Positions 1 to 15,608 of a stretch of DNA of 61,914 nucleotides are shown here, in pieces. A program made the translations under genes and the position numbers. The stretch spans positions 64,001-125,914 of the forward strand of contig JBBHKE010002363.1 of the NCBI GenBank assembly GCA_037447655.1, read 5' to 3'. The DNA is from Zygnema cylindricum. Taxonomy: Eukaryota > Streptophyta > Zygnematophyceae > Zygnematales > Zygnemataceae. The notes under the pieces were generated by a model. It saw only the letters and a list, made by a program, of their open reading frames with translations. It searched no databases and was not told the DNA's origin. Position 1 is the first letter of the stretch; each line of letters starts with the position of its first letter.

Positions 1-3000
1 GATAACAAGAAATTTCTCAAATTACACAAGCAGTTAGCTATAACAAGAATTGTTACCTAAAGTACACAAATAGTTAGCGATAACATGAATTGTTATCTAA
101 CTTACACAATGTGTTAGCGCTAAGAAGAATGGTTACTTAACTTACACAACAGTTAACGATAACGAGAATTGTTTACAAAATTACATAGAAGAAAGATAAC
201 AATAATTGTTACCTAAATTAAACAAACAGTTAGCGCTAACAGTAATTGTTATCTAACTTACACAAACTGTTAAAGCTAAATAGAATGGTTACCTAGCTTA
301 CACAAATAGTTAGCGATAGCAGAAATTTTTAACCTAAATTACACAAACAATTAGCGATAACAAAAATTGCTATCTAAATTACACAAGCAAACGCAATAAT
401 AGGAATTGTTCTCTAATTTACACAAACATTAGCGATAACAACAATTGTTTCCTAAATTACAAAAACAGTAAGCAATAGCAAGAATTATTTCCTAAATTAC
501 ACAAACAGTTAGCGCTAACAAGAATTGATATCTAAATTACACAAACTATCAGCATTAAACAAAATTGTTATCTAAATTACACAAACTATTATCGCTAACA
601 AGAATTGTTACCTAAATTACAGAAACAATTAGCGATAACAAGAATGGTTACCTAACTTACACAAAATGATAGTGATAACAAGAATTGTTACCTAAATTAC
701 ACAAGCAGTTAGAGATAACTGCAATTGTTACCTAACTTACACAAACTGTTAGAGCTAACAAAAAATGTACCTAAATTACACAAGTAGTTAGCGATAACAA
801 GATTTGTTACCTAAATTACAATTAAATTAGCGATAAAAAGAGTTGTTACCTAAATTACAGAAATTATTAGCGCTAACATGAATTGTTTTCTAAGTTACAA
901 AAACTGTTAGCGATAACAAGACTTGTTTTATAATATACACAAACTATTAGTGCTAACAGGAATTGTTTCCTTAATTACACAAACAGTTAAAAATTACAAT
1001 AATTGTTTTCTAAATTACAAAAATAGTTAGTGATAACAAGAATTGATATCTAAATTACACAAACAATTAGCGATAACAAGAATTGTTACCTAAATTACAC
1101 AAACAATTAGCGATAACAAGAAATACTTTCTAACTTACACAAATATTAGCGATAACAATAATAGTTACCTAAATTACACAAGTAGTTAGCGATAACAACA
1201 ATTGTTACAGAACTTACACAAACTGTTAGCGCTAACAAAAATTGTAATCTAATTTACACAAACAGTTAGCGATAACACGAATTGTTTCCTAAATTACACA
1301 ATGAATTAGCGCTAACAAGAACTGATATATAAATTACACGAATTGTTAGCGATAATAGGAATTCTTATCTATTTTACACAAACAATTAGCGAAAATAAAA
1401 ATGATTACCTAACTTACATAAACAGTTAGCAATAACGAGAATTGTTATCTTAATTACACCAAGAGTTAGCGCTCACAAGAATTGATATCTTAGTTACCCA
1501 AACTATTAGCAATAACAAGAATTGTTACCTAAATTACAAAAACAGTTAGCGATAACAAGAATTGTTATCTAACTTACACATCGTGTTAGGGCTAATAATA
1601 ATGGTTACCTAACTTATACAACAGTTAACGATAACGGGAATTGTTTCTTAAATTATAGAAATTTTTAGCGATAACAAGAATTGTTACCTAAATTACACAG
1701 AATAGCGATAACAAGAATTGTTACCTAAATTAACCAAACAGTTAGCGCTAACAGGAATTGTTATCTAACTTACACAAACTGTTAGAGCTAAAAAGAATGG
1801 TTACCTCACTTACACAAATAGTTAGCGATAACAGGAATTTTTACCTAAATTACACAAACAATTAACGATAACAAAAATTGCTATCTAAATTACACAAAAT
1901 GTACGCAATAATAGGAATTGTTATCTTATTTACACAACAATTAGCGAAAATAAGAATTGTTTCCTAAATAAAACAAACAGTTAGCGCTAACAAAAATTGA
2001 TATCTAAATTACACAAACTGTTAGCAATAAAAAAAATTGTTATCTAAATTACACAAACTTTTAGCGATTACAAGAGTTGTTATCTAAATTACTGAAATTG
2101 TCAGCGCTAACAATAATTGTTATCTAACTTACACAAACTGTAAGAGCTAACAAAAATGGTTACCTGACTTACAAAAACTGTTAGCAATATCAAGATTTGT
2201 TACCTAAATTACATAAATAGTTAGCGATAACAAGACTTGTTACCTAAATTACACAAAAAGTTAGCGAAAACAGCAATTGTTATCTAACTTACACGACCTG
2301 TTAGGGCTAACAGGAATTTACACAAACAGTTAGTAATAATATGAATTGTTACCTAAATTACACAAACTGTTAGCGATAACAAAAATAGTTACCTAAATTA
2401 AAAAACAATTAGCGATAACAAGAATTCTTACATAAATTACAAAAGCACTTAGCGCTTTCAAGAATTGTTATCTTACTTACACAAATACTTAGCGATAACA
2501 AGAATTTTTACCTAAATTACACAAACAGTTAGCGATAACAAGAATTGTTATCGAACTTACACAAACTGTTAGTGCTAACAAGAATTATTACCTAAATTAC
2601 ACAAAGAGTTAGCGCTCACAGGAATTGTTACCTACAATACACAAACAATTAGGGATACCAGGAGATGTTACCTAAATTACACAAACAGTTAGCGATAATA
2701 GGAATTTATATCTAACTTACACAAATTGTTAGCGATAACAATAATTGTTACCTAAATTACAAAATGAGTAAGCGATAACCAGAATTGTTATCTTAATATC
2801 ACAAACAGTTAGCGCTAACAAGAATTGATATCTAAGTTACACTAACTATTAGCAATAACATGAATTGTTATCTTAATTACACAAACACTTAGCGATCACA
2901 GGAATTATTACCCAAATTACAGAAACTACTAGCAATAAGAAGAATTGTTACCTAAATTACACAAACGGATAACGATAAAAAGAATTGTTACCTAAATTAC

Positions 3001-6000
3001 ACATACAGTTAGCGCTAACAGGAATTGTTGTCTAACGTACACAAAGTGCTAGAGCTAATAAGAATGGTTACCTAACTTACAGAAATAGTTAGTAGTAACA
3101 AGAATTGTTACCAAAATTACACAAATAGTTAGCGATAACAACAATTGTTATCTAATATACACAAACAGTTAGCGATAACAAGAATTGTATCCTAAATTAC
3201 AGAAATAGTTAGTAGTAACAAGAATTGTTACCTAAATTACACAAACACTTAGCGATAACAACAATTGTTATCTAATTTACACAAACAGTTAGCAATAACA
3301 AGAATTGTTACCCAAATTACAAAAACAGTTAGCGATAACAAGAATTTTTTCTAAATTACAGAACAGTTAATGATTACAAGAATTGTAATCTAACTTAAAC
3401 AAACTGTTAGCTTTAACATGTATTATTACCTAAATTACAGAAACAGTTAGCGATCACTAGAATTGTTACCTAAATTACAGAAGCATTTAGCGATAACAAC
3501 TATTGTTACTTTACTTACACAAACTGTTAGCGCTAACAAGAATTCTTACCTAAATTACACAAGCAATTAGAATATCAAGAACTGTTACCTAATTTACAGA
3601 AAACATTTAGCGCTAACAGGAATTGTTATCTAACTTACACAAATAGTTGGCGATAACAAGAATTGTAATCTAACTTACACAAAATGATAGTGATAACAAG
3701 AATTGTTACCTAAATTACATAAGCAGTTAGGGATAACAACAATTGTTACCTAACTTACACAAACTATTAGCGCTAACAAGAATTGTACCTAAATTACAGA
3801 AGCAGTTAGCGATAACAAGATTTGTTATCTAAATTACACAAACTATTAGCGCTAACAAGAATTGTTTTCTAAGTTTCAAAAACTGTTAGCGATAACTAGA
3901 CTTGTTTTCTAACATACACAAACAATTAGTGCTTACAGGAATTGTTTCCTAAATTACACAAACAGTTAGCGATTACAATAATTGTTTTCTAAATTACAAA
4001 AATAGTTAGCAATAACAAGAATTGATATCTAAATAACTCAAACAATTAGCGATAACAAAAATTGTTACCTAAATTACACAAACAATTAACGATAACAGCA
4101 ATTGTTACCTAAATTACACAAACAATTAGCGATTACAAGAAATACTTTCTAACTTACACAAATATTAGCGATAAAAATAATTGTTACCTAAATTACACAA
4201 GTAGTTAGCGATAACAACAGTTGTTACATAACTTACACAAACTATTAGCGCTAACAAGAATTGTTACCTAAAATACACAAACAGTTAGCGATAATAAGAA
4301 TTGTTATCTAAATTACACAAAATATTAACGATAACAAAAATTGTTATCTAATTTACACAAACAGTTAGCGATAACAAGAATTGTTTCCAAAATTACACAA
4401 ACAAATAGCGCTAACAAGAATTGTTATCTAAATTACACAAACTTTTAGCAATAACAAGAATTGTTACCTAAATTACACAAACAGTTAGCGATAAAGAGAT
4501 TTGTTTCCTAAATTACACAAACAATTAGCGCTACCAAGAATTGTTACCTAAATTACACAAACACTTAGATATAATAAGAATTCTCACCTAAATTACAAAA
4601 CTGTTAGCAATAACAAGAATTCTTATCTTATCTTACTTACACGAACTGTTAGCGTTAACAGGAATTGTTACCTAAATTACAGAAACAGGTAGCCATAACT
4701 AGAATTATTACCTAAATAACACAAGCAGTTAGCGATAACAACAATTGTTACCTAACTTACACAAATTGTAAGCGCTAACAATAATTGTTACCTAATTTCA
4801 CAAGCAGTTAGCGATCACATGATTTGTCATCTAAATTACACAAACTATAAGCGATAACAAGAATTGTTACCTAAATTACAAAAATAATTAGCGATAACAA
4901 GAGTTGTTTCCTAAATTACTGAAATTGTTAGCGCTAACAGAATTGTTATCTAACTTACACAAACTGTAAGTGCTACCAGGTATTGTTTCCTAAATTACAC
5001 AAACAGTTAGCGAAAACAAGAATTCTTTCCTATATTACAGAAACAGATAAAGAAAACAAGAATTGTTATCTAAATTACATAAATAATTAGCGATAACAAG
5101 ATATATTACCTAAATTACAAAAACAATTAGCGAAAACAAGAATTGTTACCTTAATTACACAAGTAGATAGCGATAACAAGAATTTTTATCTAAATTACAC
5201 AAACTATTAACAATAACAGGAATGGTTATCTAATTTATACAAACAGTTAGCGATAACTCGAAATGTTACCTAAGTTTCACAAACAGTTAGCGCTAACAAG
5301 AACTGATATCTAAATTACACAAATTGTTAGCGATAACAGGAATTGTTATCTAATTTACACAAATTGTTAGCGATAACAAGTTTTGTTACCTAAATTACAC
5401 AAACAGTTAGCCAAAACAAGAATTATTACCTAACTTAAACAAACTGTTAGCGATAACAAGAAACTTCTCAAATGACACAAACAGTTAGCTATAACAAGAA
5501 TTGTTACCTAAAGTACACAAACAGTTAGCGATAACATGAATTGTTATCTAAATTACAAAAACAGTTAGCTATAACAAGAATTGTTATCTAACTTACACAA
5601 CGTGTTAGCGCAAAGAAGAATGGTTACTTAACTTACACAACAGTTAACGATAACGGGAATAGTTTCCTAAATTACAGAAATTTTTAGCGATAACAAGAAT
5701 TGTTACCTAAATTACATAGAAGAGTGATAACAAGAATTGTTACCTAAATTAAACAAACAGTTAGCGCTAACAATAATTGTTATTTTACGTACACAAACTG
5801 TTAGAGCTAAAAAGAATGGTTACCTGACTTACACAAATAGTTAGCGATAGCATAAATTTTTAACCTAAATTACACAAACAATTAGCCATAACAAAAATTG
5901 CTATCTAAATTACACAAACAGTATGCAATAATAGGAATTGTTATTTAAATTACACAAACACTAGCGATAACAAAAATTGTTACCTAAATTAAGAATTAAT

Positions 6001-9000
6001 TAGGGATAACAAGAATTCTTACCTAAATTACAAAAGCAATTAGTGCTTTCAAGAATTGCTATCTAACTTACACAAATAGTTAGCGATAACAAGAATTGTT
6101 ACCTAAAATTCACAAACAGTTAGCGATAGCAAGAATTGTTATCTAACTTACACAACGTGTTAGCGCAAAGAAGAATGGTTACTTAACTTACACAACAGTT
6201 AACGATAACGGGAATTGTTTCCTAAATTACATAATTTTTTAGCGATAACAAGAATTGTTACCTAAATTACATAGAAGAGTGATAACAAGAATTGTTACCT
6301 AAATTAAAAAAACAGTTAGCGCTAACAGTAATTGTTATCTAACTTACACAAACTGTTAGAGCTAAAAAGAATGGTTACCTGACTTACACAAATAGTTAGC
6401 GATAGCATAAATTTTTAACCTAAATTACACAAACAATTAGTCATAACAAAAATTGCTATCTAAATTACACAAACAGTACGCAATAATAGGAATTGTTATT
6501 TAATTTACACAAACACTAGCGATAACAAAAATTGTTTCCTAAATTACAAAAACAGTAAGCGATTACAAGAATTATTTCCTAAATTACACAAATAGTTAGC
6601 GCTAACAAGAATTGATATCTAAATTACACAAACTGTTAGCATTAAACAAAATTGTTATCTAAATTACACAAGCTATTAGCGATAACAAGAGTTGTTACCT
6701 AATTACTGAAACTGTCAACATTAACAGGAATTGTTATCTAACTTACAAAAACTGTTATAGCTATCAAGAATGGTTACCTGACTTACAAAAACTGTTAGCG
6801 ATATCAAGAATTGTTACCTAAATTAAAGAAATAGTTAGCGATACCAAGAATTATTACCTAAATTACAGAAATATTTAGCGAAAACAACAATTGTTATCTA
6901 ACTTACATAAACTGTTAACGCTAACAAGAATTTACACAAACAGTTAGCGATAACAGCAATTGTTACCTAAATTGCACAAACTCTTAGCGATAACAAAAAT
7001 TGTTACCTAAATTAAGAATTAATTAGCGATAACAAGAATTCTTACCTAAATTACAAAAGCAATTAGTGCTTTCAAGAATTGTTATCTAACTTACACAAAT
7101 AGTTAGCGATAACAAGAATTGTTACCTAAAATTCACAAACAGTTAGCGATAGCAAGAATTGTTATCTAACTTACACAAACTATTAGTGCTAACGGGAATT
7201 CTTACCTCAATTACACAAACAATTAGGGATACCAGGAATTGTTACCTAAATTACACAAACAGTTAGCGATAATAGGAATTTATATCTAACTTACACAAAC
7301 TGTTAGCAATAACAAGAATTATTACCCAAATTACAGAAACTGTTAGCGATAAGAAGAATTATTACCTAAATTACACAAAGGGATAAGGATAACAAGAATT
7401 GTTACCTAAATTACACATACAGTTAGCGCTAACAGGAATTGTTATCTAACGAACACAAAGGGCTAGAGCTAACAAGAATGGTTACATGACTTACTCAAAC
7501 AGTTAGCGATAACAATAATTGTTATTTAATTTACACAAACATTTAGCGATAACAAGAATTGTATCCTAAATTACACAAACAGTTAGCGATAACAAAAATT
7601 GTTACCTAAATTACACAAACAATTAGCAATAACAAGAATTGTTACCTAAATTACAAAAACAGTTAGCAATAACAAGAATTGTCACCTAAATTACAGAAAC
7701 AGTTAGCGATAACTAGAACTGTTACCAAAATTACACAAGCATTTAGCGATAACTATAAATTATTACCTTACTTCTACAAATTGTTAGCCCTAACAAAAAT
7801 TGTTACCTAAATTACAGAAACAATTAGCGATATCAAAAATTGTTATCTAAATTACACAAACTATTAGCGATCCCAAGAATTGTTACCAAAATTACACAAG
7901 CATTTAGCGAAAACAATAATTGTTACCTTACTTATAGAAACTGTTAGCCCTAACAAAAATTGTTACCTAAATTACAAAAGCAATTAGCGATATCAAAAAT
8001 TGTTATCTAAATTGCACAAACTATTAGCGACCCCAAGAATTGTTACCTAAATTACACAAACAATTAGCGATAACAAGAATGGTTACCTAAATTACAGAAA
8101 ACATTTAGCGCAAACACGAATTGTTATCTAACTTACACAAATAGTTAGCGATAACAAAAATTGTTATCTTACTTACACAAAATGATAACGATAACAAGAA
8201 TTGTTACCTAAATTACACAAGCAGTTAGGAATAAATCCAATTGTTACCCAACTTACACAAACTGTTAGCGCTAACAAAAAATTGTTACCTAAATTACATA
8301 AGTAAGTAGCGATAACAAGATTTGTTATCTAAATTACACAAACTATTAGCGATAACAAGAATTAATACCTAAATACCAATAAAATTGGCGATAACAAGTT
8401 TTGTTACCTAAATTATCGAAATTATTAGCGCTAACTCGAATTGTTTTCAAGTTACAAAAAACTGATAGCAATAAAAGAATTGTTACCTAAATTACACAAA
8501 CACTTAGCGATAACAACAATTGTTACCTAAACTACAAAAATAGTTAGTGATAACAAGACTTGTTTTCTAACATACACAAACTGTTAGTGCTAACAAGAAT
8601 TGTTTCCTAAATTACACAAACAGTTAGCGATTACAATAATTTGTTTCTAAATTACTGAAATAGTTAGTGATAACAAGAAATTTTACCTAAATTACACAAA
8701 CAATTAAAGATTACAGCAATTGTTACCTAAATTACACAAACAATTTGCGATAAACAAGAAATGCTCTCTAACTTACACAAAATATTAGGAATAACAATAA
8801 TAGTTACCTAAATAACACAAGTAGTTAGCGATAACAACAGTTGTTACAGAACTTACACAAACTGTTAGCACTATTAAAAATTGTTACCTAAATTACACAA
8901 GCAGATAGCGATAACAGGAATTGTTATTTAAATTACACAAAATATTAACGATAACAAAAATTGTTATCTAATTTACATAAACAGTTAGCGATAACACGAA

Positions 9001-12000
9001 TTGTTACCTAAATTACACAAACAATTAGCGCTAACAAGAATTGATATCCAAATTACACAAACGTTAGCGATAACAGAATTTATCTATTTTACATAAACAA
9101 TTAGAAAAATAAGAATTATTACCTAACTTACACAAAAGTTAGCGATAATGGAATTGTTATCTAATGTACACAAACTGTTAGCCATAGCAAGAATTGTTAC
9201 CTAAATTACAGAAATAGTTAGCGATAAGAAGAAGTGTTACCTAAGTTACAGAACAGTTAGCAATAACAAGAATTCATATCTAACTTACACGAACATTTTG
9301 CGTTAACAAAAATTGTTACCTAAATTAGAGAAACAGTTAGCGATAACTAGAATTGTTACCTAAATTACACAAGCTGTTAGCGATAACAACAATTGTTACC
9401 CTACTTACACAAACTATTAGCGCTAACAAGAATAGTTACCTAAATTACACAAGTAGTTAACGATATCAAGAATTGTTATCTAACTTACACAAACAATTAG
9501 TGATAACAAGAATTGTTACCTAAATTACACAAAACAGTTAGCGCTAACAGCAATCATTATCTAACTTTCACAAATAGTTAGCGATAAAAAGAATTGTTAT
9601 GTAACTTACACAAACTATTAGCACTAACGGGATTTGTTATCTAACTTACACAAAATGTTAGCGATAACATGAGATGTTCCCTAAATTACACAAGTAGCTA
9701 GGGATATTAGCAATTGTTACATAACTTACACATACTCTTAGCGCTAACAAGAATTGTTACCTTAATTACAAAAGAAGTTAGCGATAACAAGATTTGTTTG
9801 CTAAATAACACAAACTATTAGCGATAACAAGACTTTTTACCTTAATTACACAATCATATAGCGCTTACTAGAATTGTTATCTAACTTACACAAAGTGCTA
9901 GAGCTAACAAGAATGGTTACCTGACTTACATAAACAGTTAGCGATAACAAGAATTGTTACCTAAATTACACAAACAGTTTGCGATAACAAGAATTGTTAT
10001 CTAAACTACACAAACTTTTAGCGATAACAAGAATTGTTATTTAATTTACAAAACACTTAGCGATAAAGAGAAATGTTTCCTAAATTACAAAAACAATTAG
10101 CGCTAACAAAAATTGATATCTAAATTACAAAAAGAGTTAGCGATAACAAGAATTGTTACCTAAATTACACAAACACTAAGATATAACATGAATTGTTACC
10201 TAAATTACAAAAACAGTTAGCGATAACAAGAATTGTGACCTAAATTACAGAAGCAGTTAGCAATAACAAGAATTCATATCTAATTTACAGAATAGTCAGC
10301 GATAACAAGAATTGTTATCTAACTTTCACGAACTTTTAGCGTAAACAAGAATTGTTACCTAAATTACACAAGTAGTAAGCGATATCAAGAATTGTTATCT
10401 AAATTATACAAACAATTAGCGAAAACAAGAATTGTCACCTAAATTACACAAACAACTAGCGATAACAAGAATTGTTACCTAAATTACACAAGCAATTAGG
10501 GATAACAGCAATTGTTATATAACTTACTTAAACTATTAATGCTAACAAGAATTGTAACCTAAATTACAAAAAAAGTAAGCGATTACAAGAATTGTTACCT
10601 AAATTACATAACAGTTAGCGATAACATGAATTGTTATCTAACTTACACAGACTATTAGCGTTAACAGGAATTGTTACCTAAATTACAAAAACAGTTAGTG
10701 ATGACAAGAATTGTGACCTAAATTACACAAGCAGTTAGCGATAACTAGAATTGTTACCTAAATTACACAAGTAGTTAGCGATAACAACAATTGTTACCTT
10801 ACTTACACAAACTGTTTGCGCTAACAGGAATTGTTACCTAAATTACACAAGCAGTTAGCGATATCAAGAATTGTTATCTAAATTATACAAACTATTAGCG
10901 ATAACAAGAATTGTTACCTAAATTACACAAACAATTAGCGATAACATGAATTGTTACCTAAATTACAGAAAACAATAAGCGCTAAAAAAAATTGTTATCT
11001 TACTTACAAAAATAGTTAGCGATAAAAAGAATTGTTACCTAAATTACACAAACAGTTAGCGATAAAGAGAATTGTTTCCTAAATTACACAAACATCTAGC
11101 GCTAACAGGAATTGATATCTAAATTACACAAACTATTAGCGCTAACAAGAATTGTTACCTAAATTACACAAGCAGTTAGCGATATCAAAAATTGTTATCT
11201 AAATTACAGAAACTATTAGCGATAACATCAATTGTTATCTAATATACAAAAGTTAGCGAAAACAAGAATTGTTACCTAAATTACACAAAAACTAAGATTT
11301 AACAGGAATTGTTACCTAAATTACAAAAACAGTTAGCGATAACAAGAATTGTGACCTAAATTACACAAGCAGTTAGCAATAACAAGATTTGTTATCTAAT
11401 TTACAAAAGTTAGCGATAACAACAATTGTTACCTAAATTACACAAGTAGTAAGCGATATCAAGAATTGTTATCTAAATTATACAAACTATTAGCGATAAC
11501 AAGAATTGTCACCTAAATTACACAAACAACTAGCGATATCAAGAATTGTTACCTAAATTACACAAGCAGTTAGGGATAACAGCAATTGTTATATAACTTA
11601 TTTAAACTATTAGCGCTAACATGAATTGTAACCTAAATTACAAAAAAATAAGCGATAACAAGAATTGTTACCTAAATTACATAATAGTTAGCGATAACTA
11701 GAATTGTTACCTAAATTACACAAGTAGTTAGCGCTAACAAGAATTGTTACCTAAATTACACAAATAGTTAGCGATAAAGAGAATTGTTTCCTAAATTACA
11801 CAAGCGGTTAGCGCTAACAAGAATTGATATCTAAATTACACAAACTGTTAGCGATAACAAGAATTGTTATCTAATTTACACAAACCATTAGTGATAACAA
11901 GAATTCTTACCTAAATTACAAAAACAGTTAGCGATAACGAAATTGTTATCTAAATTACACAAACTGTTAGCGCTAACAAGAATGGTTACCTAACTTACAC

Positions 12001-14484
12001 AAACTGTTAGCGCTAACAAGAATTGTTACCTAAATTACACAAACAGTTAGGGATAACAGGAAATGTTACCTAAATTACAAAAACAGTTAGCGATAACAAG
12101 AATTGTTATCAATCTTAAATAAACTGTTAGCGCTAACAAGAATGGTTACCTAACTTACACAAGCTGTTGGCGATAAAATTAATTCCTAAATTACAAAAAC
12201 AGTTAGCGATCACAAGAATTGTTATCAAACTTAAACAAACTGTTAGCGCTTACAAGAATGATTACCTAACTTACACAAACTGTTAGCGCTAAAAAGAATT
12301 ATTACCTAAATTACACAAACTGTTAGCGATAACAAGAATTATTATCAAACTTAAACAAACTGTTAGCGCTAACAAGAATGGTTACCTAACTTACACAAAT
12401 AGTTAGCGATATTAGGAATTAATTCCTAAATTACAAAAATAGTTAGCGATAACAAGAATTGTTATCAAACTTATACAAAATGTTAGCGATAACAGGAATT
12501 GTTATCTAAATTACAAAAACAATTAGCGCTAACAGGAATTGTTATCTAACTTACACAAACTCTAAGCGTTAACAAAAATGGTTACCTAACTTACACAAAT
12601 TGTTAGCAATAAGAGGAATTGTTACCTAACTTAAACAAATTGTTAGCGCTTACAGGAATTGTTATCTAACTTACACAAACTGTTAGCGCTAACAGGAAGT
12701 GTTACCTAACTTACACAAACTGTTAGCCATAACAAGAATTGTTACCTAAATTACACAAACAATAAGCGATAACAAGATTGTTTCCTAAATTATAAAACAG
12801 TTAGCGCTAACAAGAATTGATATCTAAATTACACACCGTTAGCGATAACAAGAATCGTTATCTAATTTACACAAATAGTTAGTGATAACAAGAATTGTTA
12901 CTTATATTACACAAACAATTAGCGCTAACATGAATTGTTATCTAACTTACACAAACTGTTAGCGATAACAGAATTGTTACCTAAATTACACAAACATCTA
13001 GCGATAACAAGAATTCTTACCTAAATTACACAAACAGTTAGCGATAACGAAATTGTTATCTAAATTACACAAACTGTTAGCGATAACAATAATTGTTACC
13101 TAAATTACACAAATAGTTAGCGATATCAATAATTGTTATCTAACTAACACAAACTGTTAGCCCTAACAGAGAATTATTGCCTAAATTACACAAACAATTA
13201 GCGAAAATAGGAATTGTTATCTAAATTACAAAAACAATAAGCGATAACAAGAAACTGTTAGCGTTAACAAGAACGGTTACCTAAAATACAGAAACAGATT
13301 GCGATAATAGGAATTGTTATCTAAATTACATAAACTGTTAGCGAAAACAAGAATTGTTACCTAAATTACACAAACAGTTAGCGATAACAAGTTTTTTTTC
13401 TTCAATTACAGAAACAGTTAGCGCTAACAGGAATTTCTATCTAAATTACACAAACTATTAGGGATAACAAGAATTGTTACCTAAATTACACAGACAATTA
13501 GCAATAACAGGAATTGTTATCTAAATTACATAAATTGTTAGCGAAAACAAGAATTGTTACCTAAATTACACAAACAGTTAGCGATAACAAGTTTTTTTAC
13601 TTCAATTACAGAAACAGTTAGCGCTAACAGGAATTTTTATCTAAATTACACAAACTATTAGCGATAACAAGAATTGTTACCTAAATTACACAGACAATTA
13701 GCGATAACAAGAATTGTTACCTAAATCACAAAAACAGTTAGCGACAACAAGAATTGTTACCTAAATTTCACAATTAGTTAGCGATTACAAGAATGGTTAC
13801 CTAAATTACACAAACAGTTAGCAATAACGTGTTACCTTAATTACACAAATACTTGGTGATAACAGGAATTGTTATCTAAATTACACAAACTGTTTGCGAT
13901 AACAAGAATTGTAATCTAAATTACACAAACTAATAGCGCTAACATGAATTGTTATCTACATTACACAAACAGTTAGCGACAACAAGAATTATCACCTAAA
14001 TTATACAAACAATTAGCGATAACAAGAATTGTTACCTAAATTATAAAAATAGTTAGCAATAAGAGGAATTTTTACCTAAATTACACAAACTGTTAGCCAT
14101 AACAGAAATTGTGACCTAAATTACACAAACAATTAGCGATAACACGAATTATTATCGAAATTTCACAAACTGTTAGCAATAACAAGATTTGTTTCCTAAA
14201 TTAAAACAGAAATTGTTACCTAACTTACACAATTTGTTAGCGCTAACAGGAATTGTTATCAAAATTACACAAATTGTTAATGCTAACAAGAATTATTATC
14301 TATATAATACAAACTATTAGCTCTAATAGGAATTTTTACCTAATATAAAAAAACTGTTACCGCTTATAGGAATTGTTACCTAACTTACACAAATAATTAG
14401 CGCTAACAGGAATTGTTACCTAACTTACACAAATTGTAAGCGTTAACAAGATTTGTTATCTAAATTGCACAAACTTTTAACACT
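1..14484 (+). repeat. 40-bp AT-rich satellite array, plus orientation
   Basis: The whole stretch is a head-to-tail array with a period of 40 bp, roughly 360 units, with no gene or transposon seen inside. Each unit contains a block TTAGCGATAA or TTAGCGCTAA, then AAGAATTGTTA, then CTAAATTACACAAAC. Two dyads recur: the perfect palindrome GTTAGCGCTAAC in the GCT variants, and the interrupted palindrome GATAACAAGAATTGTTATC in the GAT variants. Units diverge by substitutions and small indels. Blocks of several hundred bases recur, for example near 60-420, 1560-1920, 5590-5945 and 6140-6500, which points to segmental amplification within the array. Open frames here are chance. A centromeric, pericentromeric or subtelomeric location is possible but not shown by sequence alone. 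Confidence 0.96.
13305..13704 (+). repeat. Recent 200-bp (5 x 40) duplication inside the satellite
   Basis: Two adjacent 200-bp blocks, 13305-13504 and 13505-13704, match almost base for base. Both include an unusual unit with a run of seven or eight T after GATAACAAG (13381 and 13581) followed by CTTCAATTACAG or ACTTCAATTACAG. Neighbouring units are far less alike, so this is a recent pentamer-level duplication. Confidence 0.8.
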
Positions 14485-15608
14485 TGTTGTTTTAAAAAAA
14501 TTGTTTCGTGCGTACGCGACACTTCGTGCACCATGGAATTTAATGTGGAGGTTTGAATAGATTAATGGATTAGGGGAGCGAACAAATGGATATAATTTAA
14601 GTGATGCAAAAGACTTAGTGAGTGGCGTGTACAAGCATTGACAAATGGACGGTGGATCGCGAAGCGATCCGATTTTGAATAAACGAAATGTTGAAACATG
14701 CACCGCTGAAACGGCGCAGTTGCGATGCAGATATGACAATGCAACTACGATTATTTTGGATGAATATGCGCCGCTGGTAGGGAGCAAGTGCGACGCAGAC
14801 AAGTCAACGCTGCTGCGGTTACCTTGATATGATCCGTACGAACAAAGCAGCTGACGCAGCTGCGGATAATATAACTAGTATAGATCGTGAGAAATTATAT
14901 TTATTTAGTGGTTACTTTGTGGTGGCTTGATCTTTGACGTAAGAAGATTGTGGAGATGTCGGTTTAAATATTATGTACAACATAGATTTGTCTTTTTGCT
15001 AATTAGTTTATTAGTGTAGATCTGTTCTGATTGACATACCTCGAACTATTCAGGTATACTTACAATATTTTAGGAAGATGGTAGATACCGTCAGCTGGTA
15101 TGCCTAAGTACATTCAGTAGTGAACACTGTGAGTATAACTTGTAGGACTTAGAATATTTGAGTACACAGTCAAGTTTATTAAAGCAATGGCAAACTGTTT
15201 TCTACATCTTTGACCTGTTGGTGTGATCACTTTTTTTTGTTCTTTCATGTGAAACTATGTGAAGTTATTGTATGATATAGAATCTATATGTGTGTGTAGT
15301 TTCATTCTATTCTGGTATCTCTCCGAGACTCCGTGAGAAGTCAAATTGATTGGTTTGTAAAGTTGTCAACTGTTTTTAGGAAACTCTGTAGCTTATATCT
15401 TCTAGATCCCTTGGTGGATTTGGCTATAACTTTGGGAGTTTATAGTATCTATAGTATACTGCCTATTGGTGCAGTTGATATGGGATTTTATTTATTGTGG
15501 AGTAATCTGTGTTGTTTGAAACACAGCTGTTTGAGTGGTGTGCTTCCAAGTTTAGTCCATGTGGTGCTTCGAAGTGTAGTCCATGTCTGAAATAGGCCAT
15601 GGACAACA
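14485..15608 (+). repeat. 5' LTR of element A copy 1
   Basis: A 1124-bp LTR bounded by TGTTGTTTT and GGACAACA. Near its start is TTTCGTGCGTACGCG, also found in the LTRs of element C and of the solo LTR at 48428. At 14643-14671 it carries AAATGGACGG followed by a perfect 7-3-7 hairpin (GGATCGC GAA GCGATCC). The gag start codon at 15583 lies 26 bp before the LTR end. Confidence 0.88.

Noticed and set aside
1-14484. Regular repeats considered as a CRISPR array
   Set aside because: The period of 40 bp has no unique spacers: the whole unit repeats and diverges like a satellite.
14443-14827. Short open frames on both strands at the A LTR start (and again at 20652-21139)
   Set aside because: They lie in the LTR, overlap on opposite strands and carry no domain; repeated only because the LTR is duplicated.
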